DNA of 64,000 nt. Source: Megaleporinus macrocephalus (taxonomy: Eukaryota; Chordata; Actinopteri; Characiformes; Anostomidae). Every line of letters starts with the position of its first letter. The first letter of the stretch is position 1. The translations under genes and the position numbers were made by a program. The notes beneath the pieces are model-generated. The model had not been told where the DNA came from and searched no databases. It saw nothing but the letters and a program-made list of their open reading frames with translations. Shown piece after piece: positions 34,906-46,510 of this stretch. Location: contig CM038718.1 of NCBI GenBank assembly GCA_021613375.1, positions 39,842,921-39,906,920 on the forward strand, read 5' to 3'.

Positions 34906-35569
34906 CTCAGGTGTAGAATTTTCAGGTGACCAGCCTGGTTCTCTTGTACTGGGGTTCTAGAGTTTCAGACGGTTTGAGGAACAGAACCGCTGGTAGGTAA
35001 GACTCCAATAACTGAAACTAAACCCTACATTTTGGCTTTCAGAGTGAATAACATTGTTAGTGGCGGCTGCTTATCACGCCGCCTCCGTGTCGACGGCGAA
35101 TTGAGTGGATGAGCATCGTGATCCGAGCCGAACCTCAGACGCCTCTCTCCGCGAGCGGGGAAGGGAATTGCGTTGCGGAGAAACAGCCGGGGAGAGATAA
35201 CAAAGGCTTTCTGAAAGTTTTACACCGTCACACGCCATCGGCTCCCGCGGCTGCTCCGGCTACGACAGGCCGCGCGGCGGACAGGGTCAGAATTAAACTC
35301 TCGATCAGGAGCGCCGTGTTACGCACACCGCCGACTCAGGCCTTCTGAGGACAATTACCAGCCATCATTAAGGAACCCGGCTGTGACGGAGGAGCGAGGA
35401 TGTCACAAAAACATGTAAAGGCTCCGAGTTTGTGTGCCGGGAAACTGAACGCTCCCGCGGCGGCCGCTGCCCGACTGCCTCAACATAAACCCTGAGCACG
35501 CAGCTGCGGAGAGGCAGCATTCCGGGCCACCGTTAGAGAGAAATTAATCGTCACGCAAGATTAAATTTA
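34906..35569. other. CpG-bearing single-copy island between two related arrays
   Basis: 35050-35560 is GC-rich with many CpGs (CCGCGCGGCGGACAGGG near 35268). A 79-codon frame on the plus strand at 35109-35348 lacks any domain that I recognise. It could be a CpG island, a conserved noncoding element or simply GC-rich DNA. Confidence 0.4.
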
Positions 35570-36710
35570 GGATCCTTCTCCAAACCCAGCAAGCTGCCTC
35601 AGTAGTGCCCTGACTCTGTATCAGCTGAGTAAGTATCACTGACTCTGTATCAGCTGAGTAAGTATCACTGACTCTGTATCAGCTGAGTAAGTATCACTGA
35701 CTCTGTATCAGCTGAGTAAGTATCACTGACTCTGTATCAGCTGTGTAAGTATCACTGACTCTGTATCAGCTGAGTAAGTATCACTGACTCTGTATCAGCT
35801 GTGTAAGTATCACTGACTCTGGATCAGCTGAGTAAGTATCACTGACTCTGTATCAGCTGTGTAAGTATCACTGACTCTGTATCAGCTGAGTAAGTATCAC
35901 TGACTCTGTATCAGCTGAGTAAGTATCACTGACTCTGTATCAGCTGAGTAAGTATCACTGACTCTGTATCAGCTGTGTAAGTATCACTGACTCTGCATCA
36001 GCTGTGTAAGTATCACTGACTCTGTATCAGCTGTGTAAGTATCACTGACTCTGTATCAGCTGAGTAAGTATCACTGACTCTGTATCAGCTGTGTAAGTAT
36101 CACTGACTCTGCATCAGCTGTGTAAGTATCACTGATTTTGGATCAGCCATGTAAGTAGCACTGACTCTGGATCAGCTGTGTAAGTATCACTGATTTTGGA
36201 TCAGCCATGTAAGTATCACTGATTCTGGATCAGCCGTGTAAGTAGCACTGATTCTGGATCAGCCGTGTAAGTAGCACTGATTCTGGATCAGCCGTGTAAG
36301 TATCACTGATTCTGGATCAGCCGTGTAAGTAGCACTGATTTTGGATCAGCCGTGTATCACTGACTCCGTATCAGCTGTGTAGCACTGACTCCGGATCAGC
36401 TGTGTAGCACTGACTCCGGATCAGCTGTGTAGCACTGACTCCGGATCAGCTGTGCAAGTAGCACTGACTCCGGATCAGCTGTGCAAGTAGCACTGACTCC
36501 GGATCAGCTGTGTAGCACTGACTCTGGATCAGCTGTGCAAGTATCACTGACTCCGGATCAGCTGTGTATCACTGACTCTGGATCAGCTGTGTAAGTGGCA
36601 CTGACTCTGGATCAGCTGTGTAAGTAGCACTGACTCTGGATCAGCTGTGTAAATGGACACTGCCCCTGGATCAGCTGTGTAAGTGGACACTGCCCCCTGG
36701 ATGCCACCCA
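35570..36710. repeat. 29 bp minisatellite, right array, about 38 units
   Basis: The unit is TATCACTGACTCTGTATCAG followed by CTGAGTAAG. Units 35620-36110 are nearly identical, while 36120-36700 carry GGATCAGC and CCGGATCAGC variants with shortened units that lack the TAAGTA segment. Most units contain GTAAGTAT or GTAAGTAG. Confidence 0.95.
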
Positions 36711-36774
36711 AAGGACGCCGCCTCACAGGATCATGTCCATAGAACACTGCCCCACAGAATGCTGCTCAAAGGAC

Positions 36775-36962
36775 CACTCCCACTGGACACAGCATAGTTT
36801 ATTTGGTGGACGATTCTCAGTCCAGCAGCAGACTGTGTCTGATCCACTCACACCAGCACAGCACACACTAACACACCACCACATCAGTGTCTCTGAAGTG
36901 CTGAGAATGACCCACCTAATAGTAGCTGCTCTGTGGTGGTCCTGTGGGGGTCCTGCACTCAT
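36775..36962 (-). mobile_element. Dispersed teleost repeat (family C), inverted copy
   Basis: CTGAGAATGACCCACCTAAT and GTGGTGGTCCTGTGGGGGTC are matched on the opposite strand by the copy at 63740-64000 (GTGTGTCATTCTCAGCAC, ACCCCCACAGGACCACCACA). The shared block GTGTCTGATCCACTCACACC also fits 27590-27605. Confidence 0.7.
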
Positions 36963-37490
36963 ATTTTACATGTTTAGAAAAATATTTGAATGGATGTGAA
37001 ATGCCTCTGAAAGATCGTGTGCAGAGTTCGAGGCGAGGCATATTTAAGGTCATTTCACAGAGAACATTTATGTTGATAACCCGCCTGTCAGGGTTCTCTC
37101 GTATCTCCTTCTCGGAGGAGCTCATGAATATTAGAGCAGCCAACAACGCTTAAACCATTAAAGGCAGGAGACGCAGAACCTTCCGGCAAATCCAGGTCAT
37201 CGTCAGGAATTCACAGCGCTCGCCTCGTCTTAATAAATTCTCTCTGACCCCCGGTGTCAGTCACAGGCTCCTGCGTGCCGGTGTGTATTAGTGGGCCAAT
37301 AAGTAGATAATGAGGGCCACTGACCCCCCCATCCCCCCCCGCCCCCCTCCCTCCAACTCTCACTCTGACAACACTGCGCCGACAGCACCGTCGTCTTTCA
37401 GCTCCTGTAGCCACCTCACCTCCACATCTCCAACCCTCCACCACAAAGCTGAACAGCACGGGACATAGTATACCATACCATCCATATTCA
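36963..37490. other. Single-copy DNA, possible conserved element
   Basis: 36990-37250 is complex and non-repetitive and stays open over about 70 codons in two directions, but no protein is recognised. A C-run cluster lies at 37324-37354. Confidence 0.35.
37324..37354 (-). other. Potential G-quadruplex (minus strand)
   Basis: Four long C-runs (seven, eight, six and three C) within 31 bp on the plus strand. Confidence 0.55.
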
Positions 37491-37494
37491 TATG

Positions 37495-37790
37495 CTTAGT
37501 TATCTAGAACCTGTGTACACTACCACTCACTCATTTTCTCTAGGTTATCTAGAACATGTTACATCTACAATAACAATTAGCTATCTAAAACCCGCTTACA
37601 CCACCACTTACATTCACACCCAGTTCATTCTCTCAGTTATCTAGAATGTGCATACACTACCACTCATTCTCTTGGTTATCTAGAACATGCTTACATTGTG
37701 ACTCAGTTATCTAGAACCTGTTTACATCTACATTAACACTTAGATATCTAAAACCTGCTTACACCACCACTTACATTCACACTCAGTTCA
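37495..37790. repeat. Degenerate repeat with GTTATCTAGAACATG words
   Basis: TTATCTAGAACCTGT, CTACATTAACACTTAG and ACACCACCACTTACATTCAC recur two to four times in a ragged tandem arrangement. Confidence 0.7.
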
Positions 37791-37792
37791 TT

Positions 37793-40120
37793 TCACACTG
37801 ATAGAGCTCCTCTCTCCACCTTAAATAATCACTCCACACTGATACAGCTCTTCTCTCCACCTTAAATAATCACTCCACACTGATACAGCTCTTCTCTCCA
37901 CCTTAAATAAACACTCCACACTGATACAGCTCTTCTCTCCACCTTAAATAAACATTCCACACTGATAGAGCTCTTCTCTCCACCTTAAATAAACATTCCA
38001 CACTGATAGAGCTCCTCTCTCCACCTTAAATAATCACTCCACACTGATACAGCTCCTCTCTCCACCTTAAATAAACACTCCACACTGATAGAGCTCTTCT
38101 CTCCACCTTAAATAAACACTCCACAGTGATAGAGCTCTTCTCTCCACCTTAAATAAACACTCCACACTGATAGAGCTCTTCTCTCCACCTTAAATAAACA
38201 CTCCACACTGATACAGCTCCTCTCTCCACCTTAAATAAACACTCCACACTGATACAGCTCCTCTCTCCACCTTAAATAATCACTCCACTCTGACACAGCT
38301 CTTCTCTCCACCTTTAATAAACACTCCACACTGATAGAGTTCTTCTCTCCACCTTTAATAAACACTCCACACTGATAGAGCTCTTCTCTCCACCTTAAAT
38401 AAACACTCCACAGTGATAGAGCTCTTCTCTCCACCTTTAATAAACACTCCACACTGATAGAGTTCTTCTCTCCACCTTTAATAAACACTCCACACTGATA
38501 GAGCTCTTCTCTCCACCTTAAATAAACACTCCACACTGATACAGCTCTTCTCTCCACCTTAAATAAACACTCCACACTGATACAGCTCCTCTCTCCACCT
38601 TAAATAAACACTCCACACTGACACAGCTCTTCTCTCCACCTTTAATAAACACTCCACACTGATACAGCTCTTCTCTCCACCTTAAATAAACACTCCACAC
38701 TGATACAGCTCTTCTCTCCACCTTAAGTAAACACTCCACACTGATACAGCTCTTCTCTCCACCTTTAATAAACACTCCACACTGATAGAGTTCTTCTCTC
38801 CACCTTAAACAAACACTCCACACTAACACAGCTCTTCTCTCCACCTTAAAGAGAAACACTCCACACTAATACAGCTCTTCTCTCCACCTTAAAGAGAAAC
38901 ACTCCACACTGATACAGCTCTTCTCTCCACCTTAAATAAACACTCCACACTGATACAGCTCTTCTCTCCATCTTAAACACTCCACACTGATACAGCTCTT
39001 CTCTCCACCTTAAATAAACACTCCACAGTGATAGAGCTCTTCTCTCCACCTTAAATAATCACCCTACACTGATACAGCTCTTCTCTCCACCTTAAATAAA
39101 CACTCCACACTGACACAGCTCTTCTCTCCACCTTAAATAAACACTCCACAGTGATAGAGCTCTTCTCTCCACCTTAAATAATCACCCTACACTGATAGAG
39201 CTCTTCTCTCCACCTTAAATAAACACTCCACACTGACACAGCTCTTCTCTCCACCTTTAATAAACACTCCACACTGATACAGCTCTTCTCTCCACCTTAA
39301 ATAAACACTCCACACTGATACAGCTCCTCTCTCCACCTTAAATAAACACTCCACACTGATACAGCTCTTCTCTCCACCTTAAATAAACACTCCACACTGA
39401 TACAGCTCCTCTCTCCACCTTAAATAAACACTCCACACTGATAGAGCTCTTCTCTCCACCTTAAATAAACACTCCACACTGATACAGCTCTTCTCTCCAC
39501 CTTAAATAAACACTCCACACTGATACAGCTCTTCTCTCCACCTTAAGTAAACACTCCACACTAATACAGCTCTTCTCTCCACCTTAAATAAACACTCCAC
39601 ACTGATACAGCTCTTCTCTCCACCTTAAATAAACACTCTACACTGATACAGCTCTTCTCTCCACCTTAAATAATCACTCTACACTGATACAGCTCTTCTC
39701 TCCACCTTAAATAATCACTCCACACTGATACAGCTCTTCTCTCCACCTTAAATAATCACTCCACACTGATACAGCTCTTCTCTCCACCTTAAATAAACAC
39801 TCCACACTGATACAGCTCTTCTCTCCACCTTAAATAATCACTCCACACTGATACAGCTCTTCTCTCCACCTTAAACAAACACTCCACACTAATACAGCTC
39901 TTCTCTCCATCTTAAATAAACACTCCACACTGATACAGCTCTTCTCTCCACCTTAAATAATCACTCCACACTGATACAGCTCTTCTCTCCACCTTAAACA
40001 AACACTCCACACTAATACAGCTCTTCTCTCCACCTTAAATAAACACTCCACACTAATACAGCTCTTCTCTCCATCTTAAATAAACACTCCACACTGATAC
40101 AGCTCTTCTCTCCACCTTAA
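37793..40120. repeat. 41 bp minisatellite, about 56 units
   Basis: The unit is CACTCCACACTGATACAGCT followed by CTTCTCTCCACCTTAAATAAA. The period is exact at 37806 to 37847. Variants (aga/aca, ctc/ctt, aatc/aaac, ttta) are mixed along the array. The core CCACCTTAAA is the complement of TTTAAGGTGG, which occurs in separate repeats at 44.3, 49.6 and 53.6-53.9 kb. Minus-strand frames are artefacts. Confidence 0.96.
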
Positions 40121-40671
40121 GAAACATTCAGAATGGTTACAAATGGCTACAACTCTGTTTCCTGAGGTGTTTAATTATAGTTATTGAGGTAGTTGACCAC
40201 TGGCTGACCACTATCACCCGAGACCTCATTCCCATCTCCACCTCTGTAAAGAAACCTGCTTCTGCTGACCCCTCACGAGTGATCATACAAACCCTGTCTG
40301 CACGTCTGCTTCTATAGAAACTATACAGTCTGTAGGTTCTGCTGGACGTGTAGATCAGCGCTGATTGATCCGCTGAAGCTGCTGAGGCTCTAATTGAGCC
40401 GCATTAAGTCCGGCTCCCACTGGGAAACCATGCGGACGCATTAATGGAAACATGCCAGCCAATAATGCAATCGCATGGTTGCACAGCAACGTATGCAGAG
40501 CAGGAGGCTGGAAAAGTGCAGCATCAGCATCAATACAATCACAGCAAGTGTTTATGTTTGGTGTTAGTTTAATCCTTTGAAGTCTACAGTAAGCATTCCC
40601 ACTTTATATTATACATATAGCTGCTGTAACTTCACAGGAGAGAACAAAAACAAGAAGTCTCTACTTTCAAT
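40121..40671. other. Single-copy DNA, no gene seen
   Basis: 40320-40560 is complex sequence without recognisable coding potential. It is a possible noncoding conserved element. Confidence 0.35.
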
Positions 40672-40673
40672 GT

Positions 40674-40878
40674 ACAAACGTTTGTCTGGTAGCGTATCTA
40701 AAACGTTTGTCTGGTAGCGCATCTAAAACGTTTGTCTGGTAGCGCATCTAAAACGTTTGTCTGGTAGCGCATCTAAAACGTTTGACTGGTAGCGCATCTA
40801 AAACGTTTGTCTGGTAGCGTATCTAAAATGTTTGTCTGGTAGTGTATCTAAAACGTTTGTCTGGTAGTGTACTAAAAC
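40674..40878. repeat. 25 bp minisatellite, 8 units
   Basis: The unit AAACGTTTGTCTGGTAGCGC plus ATCTA has few substitutions. Confidence 0.96.
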
Positions 40879-41200
40879 AAGATCTCCAAAGAACTCAGAC
40901 CTTAATTAGCTCGTTAGTGCTGCGGCTCGTTCACAGTAATCGTTAGGAAAGTCCAGGTGATCAAAGCTTTATAAACATTCCGACTCCTCAAACCTCGTCC
41001 CAACACTCGAAGCTGCCCAGCACTCTGGCCATTACAGCAACTGATGACCACTACGTGGGAGAACCTGTAGGAAGACAGCAGAGTGTGTTCAGGTAGCCGG
41101 TTCCTCAGTTCCTACTGTAATTAGAGAATGTCAGGAGCGCTGGAGGTCAAGCAGAGGTCTGGAAGTAAACTCTATGAGAGGTGGTATCTGCTGGGAGGAT
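40879..41200. other. Single-copy DNA
   Basis: No repeat, exon or RNA recognised. Confidence 0.4.
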
Positions 41201-41204
41201 CACA

Positions 41205-41945
41205 ACATTTCAGTCCAATCTCCCGCCAATTCAGTGTAATCCCACGGAGTTCAACCCAATCTCACGCAATTCAGTCTGATCTCCCACCAATTCAGTCTGA
41301 TCTCCCACCAATTCAGTCTGATCTCATGATTTTCAACCCAATCTCACGCAATTCAGTCTGATCTTCGCCAATTCAGTCCGATCTTACGGAGTTGAACCCA
41401 ATCTCACACAATTCAGTCTGATCTCCGGTAATTCAGTCCGATATCCTGCTAATTCAGTCTGATCTCACGGCGTTTAACCTAATCTCACGCAATTCAGTCT
41501 GATCTCTGGCAATTCAGTCTGATTTCCTGCAAATTTAGTCTGATCTCATGGAGTTCAACCCGATCTCACGTAATCCAGTCTGATCTCTGGCAATTCAGTC
41601 TGATCTCCTGCCAATTTGTTCTGATCTCCCGCCAGTTCAGTCTGATCTCTGGCAATTCAGTCTGATTTCCTGCAAATTCAGTCCCATATCCCGCAGTTCA
41701 TTTCAACACCCTGACAATCTGCTCTGACCTCCCTCCAGTTCAGTCCGATCTTATTCCCAACAATTGAATCTGACCTCTCCCCTATTTGGTCCGATCTCTT
41801 GCAGCAATTCAGGCGAATCTCCCACAAATTCAGTAAGCCTTCCCGCAATTTAGTCCAATCTCCCACCAAATCAGTCCCACCACCAGCCGATTCAGCCCGA
41901 CAACCCATCAATTCAGTCTGACAGTTTAGTCCAATCTCCCGCAGT
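41205..41945. repeat. Degenerate 20-25 bp minisatellite
   Basis: AATTCAGTCTGATCTCC and AGTTCAACCCAATCTCACGC words recur about 30 times. Spacing is irregular and units are diverged, more so towards the right. Confidence 0.88.
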
Positions 41946-42652
41946 CAGTGGAAGATGTTGGTGTGTCTGATTTAATGTAAATGGAGTGATTTCTACTGAA
42001 CGCGTAGACAGAAGAAGTGTCCCTCCAGCCCACTCCTCACAGCTGACCACAGCCGGAACCTCGGGAGCTCCTGCGAGTTCACGGCGGTCAGGAAGCAGAC
42101 GCACCCACTCCGATCTGTTGTACGGGGTTTTAGATATTTGTTCATGTACTTCTTAATTTCTACTTGGGAACTGTTCTAGAAATGCTTTGATGAGACCTTT
42201 ACTTTCCTCTGACTCACTCTCTCTCTCTCTCTCTCTCTCGCTGCACACCCACTCACGCTCCAAACTTTAAGCTGCACACTCCTCGTGGCTGCGCACTCTG
42301 TAATTGAAGCTTACTTCAGATCACGCTGCGAGTCGGAGGAAACAGAACTTTCTGTGGAAAGGACATTACTAAGCTGACATTTGGTGCCGGAGTAGTTTTT
42401 AAAAAAGGGAACCGAGTGTTGGGGCGGGGGGCGTTGGGGGGTTGTAAGGAGGTGGAGAAAGGAGTCCAGAAATAACAAACTTCTCCTTATTTCAGTGCAA
42501 ACGAGGAGTAGGAATGGAGTCCACACGGTTCTCCTGCTGGGAGTGCTTCCTCAGTTGCTACAAAGCTAATTCAGCTCCAGAGCACTGGAAGCCCACCAGC
42601 TAAAGAAGGTTTGAGCAAACTTCTGACTTTGACTCTGGGTTTTACTCAAACC
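41946..42652. other. Single-copy DNA with (CT)n and G-runs
   Basis: A (CT)n run lies at 42213-42239. G-runs at 42421-42441 form a potential G-quadruplex. No exon recognised. Confidence 0.4.
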
Positions 42653-42654
42653 AG

Positions 42655-44225
42655 CACAAGCATTCTTTTAATGTCCATTCAGTTCAGTACTCAGTTTAAT
42701 AACCACTACTGACTACTGATAAACTCATTTACACCATCAAACATCCTCATTATTCTTTTAATGTTCGTTCAGTTCAGTACTCAGTTTAATAATCACTACT
42801 GACTACTGATAAACTCATTTACACCATCAAACATCCTCATTATTCTTTTAATGTTCATTCAGTTCAGTACTCAGTTTAATAATCACTACTGACTACTGAT
42901 AAACTCATTTACACCATCAAACATCCTCATTATTCTTTTAATGTTCATTCAGTTCAGTACTCAGTTTAATAATCACTACTGACTACTGATAAACTCATTT
43001 ACATCATCAAACATCCTCATTATTCTTTAATGTTCATTCAGTTCAGTACTCAGTTTAATAATCACTACTGATAAACTCATTTACACCATCAACATCCTCA
43101 TTATTCTTTTAATGTTCATTCAGTTCAGTACTCAGTTTAATAATCACTACTGATAAACTCATTTACACCATCAAACATCCTCATTATTCTTTTAATGTTC
43201 ATTCAGTTCAGTACTCAGTTTAATAATCACTACTGACTACTGATTAACTCATTTACACCATCAAACATCCTCATTACTCTTTTAATGTTCATTCAGTTCA
43301 GTACTCAGTTTAATAATCACTACTGACTACTGATAAACTCATTTACACCATCAACATCCTCATTATTCTTTTAATGTTCATTCAGTTCAGTACTCAGTTT
43401 AATAATCACTACTGATAAACTCATTTACACCATCAACATCCTCATTATTCTTTTAATGTTCATTCAGTTCAGTACTCAGTTTAATAATCACTACTGATAA
43501 ACTCATTTACACCATCAAACATCCTCATTATTCTTTTAATGTTCATTCAGTTCAGTACTCAGTTTAATAACCCCTACTGACTACTGATAAACTCATTTAC
43601 ACCATCAAACATCCTCATTATTCTTTTAATGTTCATTCAGTACTCAGTTTAATAACCACTACTGACTACTGATAAACTCATTTACACCATCAAACATCCT
43701 CATTATTCTTTTAATGTTCATTCAGTTCATTACTCAGTTTAATAACCACTACTGACTACTGATAAACTCATTTACACCATCAAACATCCTCATTATTCTT
43801 TTAATGTTCATTCAGTTCAGTACTCAGTTTAATAACCACTACTGACTACTGATAAACTCATTTACACCATCAACATCCTCATTATTATTTTAATGATCAT
43901 TCAGTTCAGTACTCAGTTTAATAATCACTACTGACTACTGATAAACTCATTTACACCATCAAACATCCTCATTATTCTTTTAATGTTCGTTCAGTTCAGT
44001 ACTCAGTTTAATAATCACTACTAACTACTGATAAACTCATTTACACCATCAACATCCTCATTATTCTTTTAATGTTCATTCAGTTCAGTACTCAGTTTAA
44101 TAATCACTACTGACTACTGATAAACTCATTTACACCATCAAACATCCTCATTATTCTTTTAATCATCATTTAGTTTAGTACTCAGTTTAATAATCACTAC
44201 TGACTACTAATAAACTCACACCATG
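42655..44225. repeat. 90 bp minisatellite, about 17 units
   Basis: The unit contains TATTCTTTTAATGTTCATTC, AGTTCAGTACTCAGTTTAAT and AATCACTACTGACTACTGAT. The period is exact between 42751 and 42841. A sub-type lacking ACTGACT and another lacking one A in CATCAAACATCC recur, showing copying of mutated units. Confidence 0.96.
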
Positions 44226-44234
44226 AAACATTAA

Positions 44235-44360
44235 TACAAATAAGTATCTTGTGACCATTTAAGGTGGAACTGGAAAATTCAAATAAGTATCTTGTGACCA
44301 TTTAAGGTGGAACTGGAAAATTCAAATAAGTATCTGGACACCATTTAAGGTGGAACTAAG
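44235..44360. repeat. 43 bp direct repeat, 3 units
   Basis: Each unit reads CCATTTAAGGTGGAACTGG followed by AAAATTCAAATAAGTATC. Confidence 0.93.
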
Positions 44361-44742
44361 CCCATGTGCTGGTCTAAGCCCAGCGTTTCCTCTCAGACCA
44401 GGTTGCTGGACAAGGCCATCAAAACCTGTCTGTATGTTGTGAACGTCACCCGTCACATCTCCAGCAGCCCAAACACACATTTGTTGTTTTGTGTCGTGCC
44501 TGCTTTTCTGTGGCTGCTGACTTAAAGTCAAAAGTATTTAAAGTTCCTCAGCAGTTTGAGATGTTTGAACTTTAAGCTTCTCCAGCGTTAAACCAGAGTG
44601 ACGCAGCTCAGCGTGCTGGATCGTACGCTTACGTTACCAATCCGGCTTGAACACCATGAAGACACAGAACACGTCACCTCATGTGAGGAAGTTCAAAGTA
44701 ACATTTAATTCAAGGATTAATACGAGAGTACTCTCATACCAG
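44361..44742. other. Single-copy DNA
   Basis: No gene or repeat recognised. Confidence 0.4.
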
Positions 44743-45529
44743 GGTGTTTGGGTTCGGCCGGAAACAAATGGGACTCTATGGGGAAAAAGAGGGATGAATA
44801 AAACGATAAAAGGACGAGTGCAGGTCAAACCAACACTGCAGTCGTGGTTGGCGGTCTGCCAACTGTTAGTGTATGTGAAACGGTGTCTGTTGGTGGAGCA
44901 GAAGTTCAGTAGATGAGCGTGCTCTTTTCCATCCAATTCATTCTCTATGGGGAAAATTACAGAAAAGTACAGATTTTTTCCGTCATTTTCCCCATAGAGA
45001 ATGAATGTATCTGATCAAAAGCTGTACACAAGCTCCAATCACACAATCAGATCGGACACTCTGGAGTTGGAACGGAGCTGATATCTTGAAAACTGCAGGA
45101 GGAGATACACGGCGAAGATCTGGCAGAAAGCAGAAAACCAATAACAACATACACGACCACCTTTAAGAGGCAGCTCAAGACGTTTTATGGTTTCGCAATG
45201 CACAACTTTGAAAGTTCAACTCCGTTCCAACTTAAGACTGTCCAATCTGATTGTCTGATTCAGGCTTGTGTACAGCTTTTTAATCAGATGCACGGATTCT
45301 GGATTTTTTCTGTAATTTCCCCCGTAGAGAATGAATTGGATGGAAAAGTGCACGCCCATCTACTGAACTTCTGCTCAACCCACAGACACCGTTTCACATA
45401 CACTGACTCATTACAGACTCCCGATCACGACTGCAGTGTTGGTTCCACCCACACTCTTCCTTTTGTCGTTTTTTCATCCCTCTTTTTTCCCCCCATAGAG
45501 TCCCATTCATTTTCAGTCACACCCAAACA
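44743..45529. mobile_element. Foldback element with about 330 bp inverted arms
   Basis: The left arm (44743-45090) and right arm (45208-45529) are inverted copies of one sequence. GTGAAACGGTGTCTGT at 44876 mirrors ACAGACACCGTTTCAC at 45383, and TTGGAACGGAG at 45067 mirrors CTCCGTTCCAA near 45220. The loop (45091-45207) is about 117 bp. Arms share the family of 5870-6340. No coding region is seen. Class not assigned. Confidence 0.82.
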
Positions 45530-45800
45530 TCATGGTTTTATTTAACCTACAGTCTCCAAACTGGCTGTACTCACTCAAAGCAGATCTCCAAACACAAATC
45601 CACAGACATACTGACCTGCACTCGTCTATTTTTTGTTTATTCATCCCTCTTTCCTCCCATAGAGTCCCTTTATTTTTCAGTCACACCCAAACATCATGGT
45701 TTCATTAAACCCCCAGCCTCCAAACTGCCTGTACTCACTCAGAGCAGATCCTCAAACACACTGACCCTCACTCCTCTACTTGTCGTTTATTCATCCCTCG
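45480..45800. repeat. About 165 bp tandem duplication next to the foldback element
   Basis: CCATAGAGTCCCATTCATTT, CACACCCAAACATCATGGTT, CTCCAAACTG and CTGTACTCACTC recur at about 45493-45660 and 45658-45800. It overlaps the end of the right foldback arm and matches 5918-6235 on the opposite strand. Confidence 0.78.
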
Positions 45801-45949
45801 CTACTCACACTGCTTGAGCTGCACAACCATCCTGCGTTTCCTTCAGAAGATTCTAGACTTTTCTAGTTATAAACATTCTGTAGGTTTTATTCGATTACTT
45901 GCAGCATTTTATTGTTACTTATATTTAAAAGTACTTAAATAATAAGGGT
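45801..45949. other. AT-rich spacer
   Basis: Nothing recognised. Confidence 0.35.
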
Positions 45950-46410
45950 ATTTTAGTACTTTTTAGTTATAATAATTTCGTTCATACTGCCAGTTTCTTA
46001 AATGCAGAATTTTATTCTGGGTGTACTTAAAAGCACTCTGTGAAGCACTTTGAGCTGCATTCATGTATAAAGATTATTATTACAAATTATCATTACAAAA
46101 TCATTATTATTATTACTATTATTATTATTATTATTAATATTATGAAAAATCTAATGACTGACAGCTTTCAGCACCTTATGACTGAAGGTATATTAGTACT
46201 TTTCAGCTAAAAGCTTTTGTATTTTAATTTTATTTTCATTTGACTTTTGTGCATTATATCTTATTATTTTACTTTAGTTGCTAATATCTGCATTTTTTTT
46301 TTATCTTACTTTCATTCAGAAATTTCATATTCTATGAATTCTATGAATTTTATTTAGGGTGTACTTAAAAGCACTCCGTGAAGCACTTTAAGCTGCACTC
46401 ACGTATAAAG

Positions 46411-46444
<34 letters not shown>

Positions 46445-46510
46445 GTAGTAGTAGTATTAGTAGTATGGAAAATCTAATGACGGGCAGCTTTCAGCACCTC
46501 ATGAGTGAAG
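45950..46510. repeat. Two tandem copies of a 338 bp unit containing an ATT microsatellite
   Basis: GTGTACTTAAAAGCACTC starts at 46021 and 46359. Each copy continues with GAAGCACTTTRAGCTGCA, an (ATT)n run (46080-46140, 46410-46445) and CAGCTTTCAGCACCT. The GAAGCACTTTGAGCTGCATT phrase resembles the 3' tail of common fish retroposons, which is inference. Confidence 0.83.

Noticed and set aside
35109..35348. 79-codon frame in the CpG-rich island as a gene
   Set aside because: No recognised domain, no splice context and no supporting neighbours. GC-rich DNA has few stops by chance.
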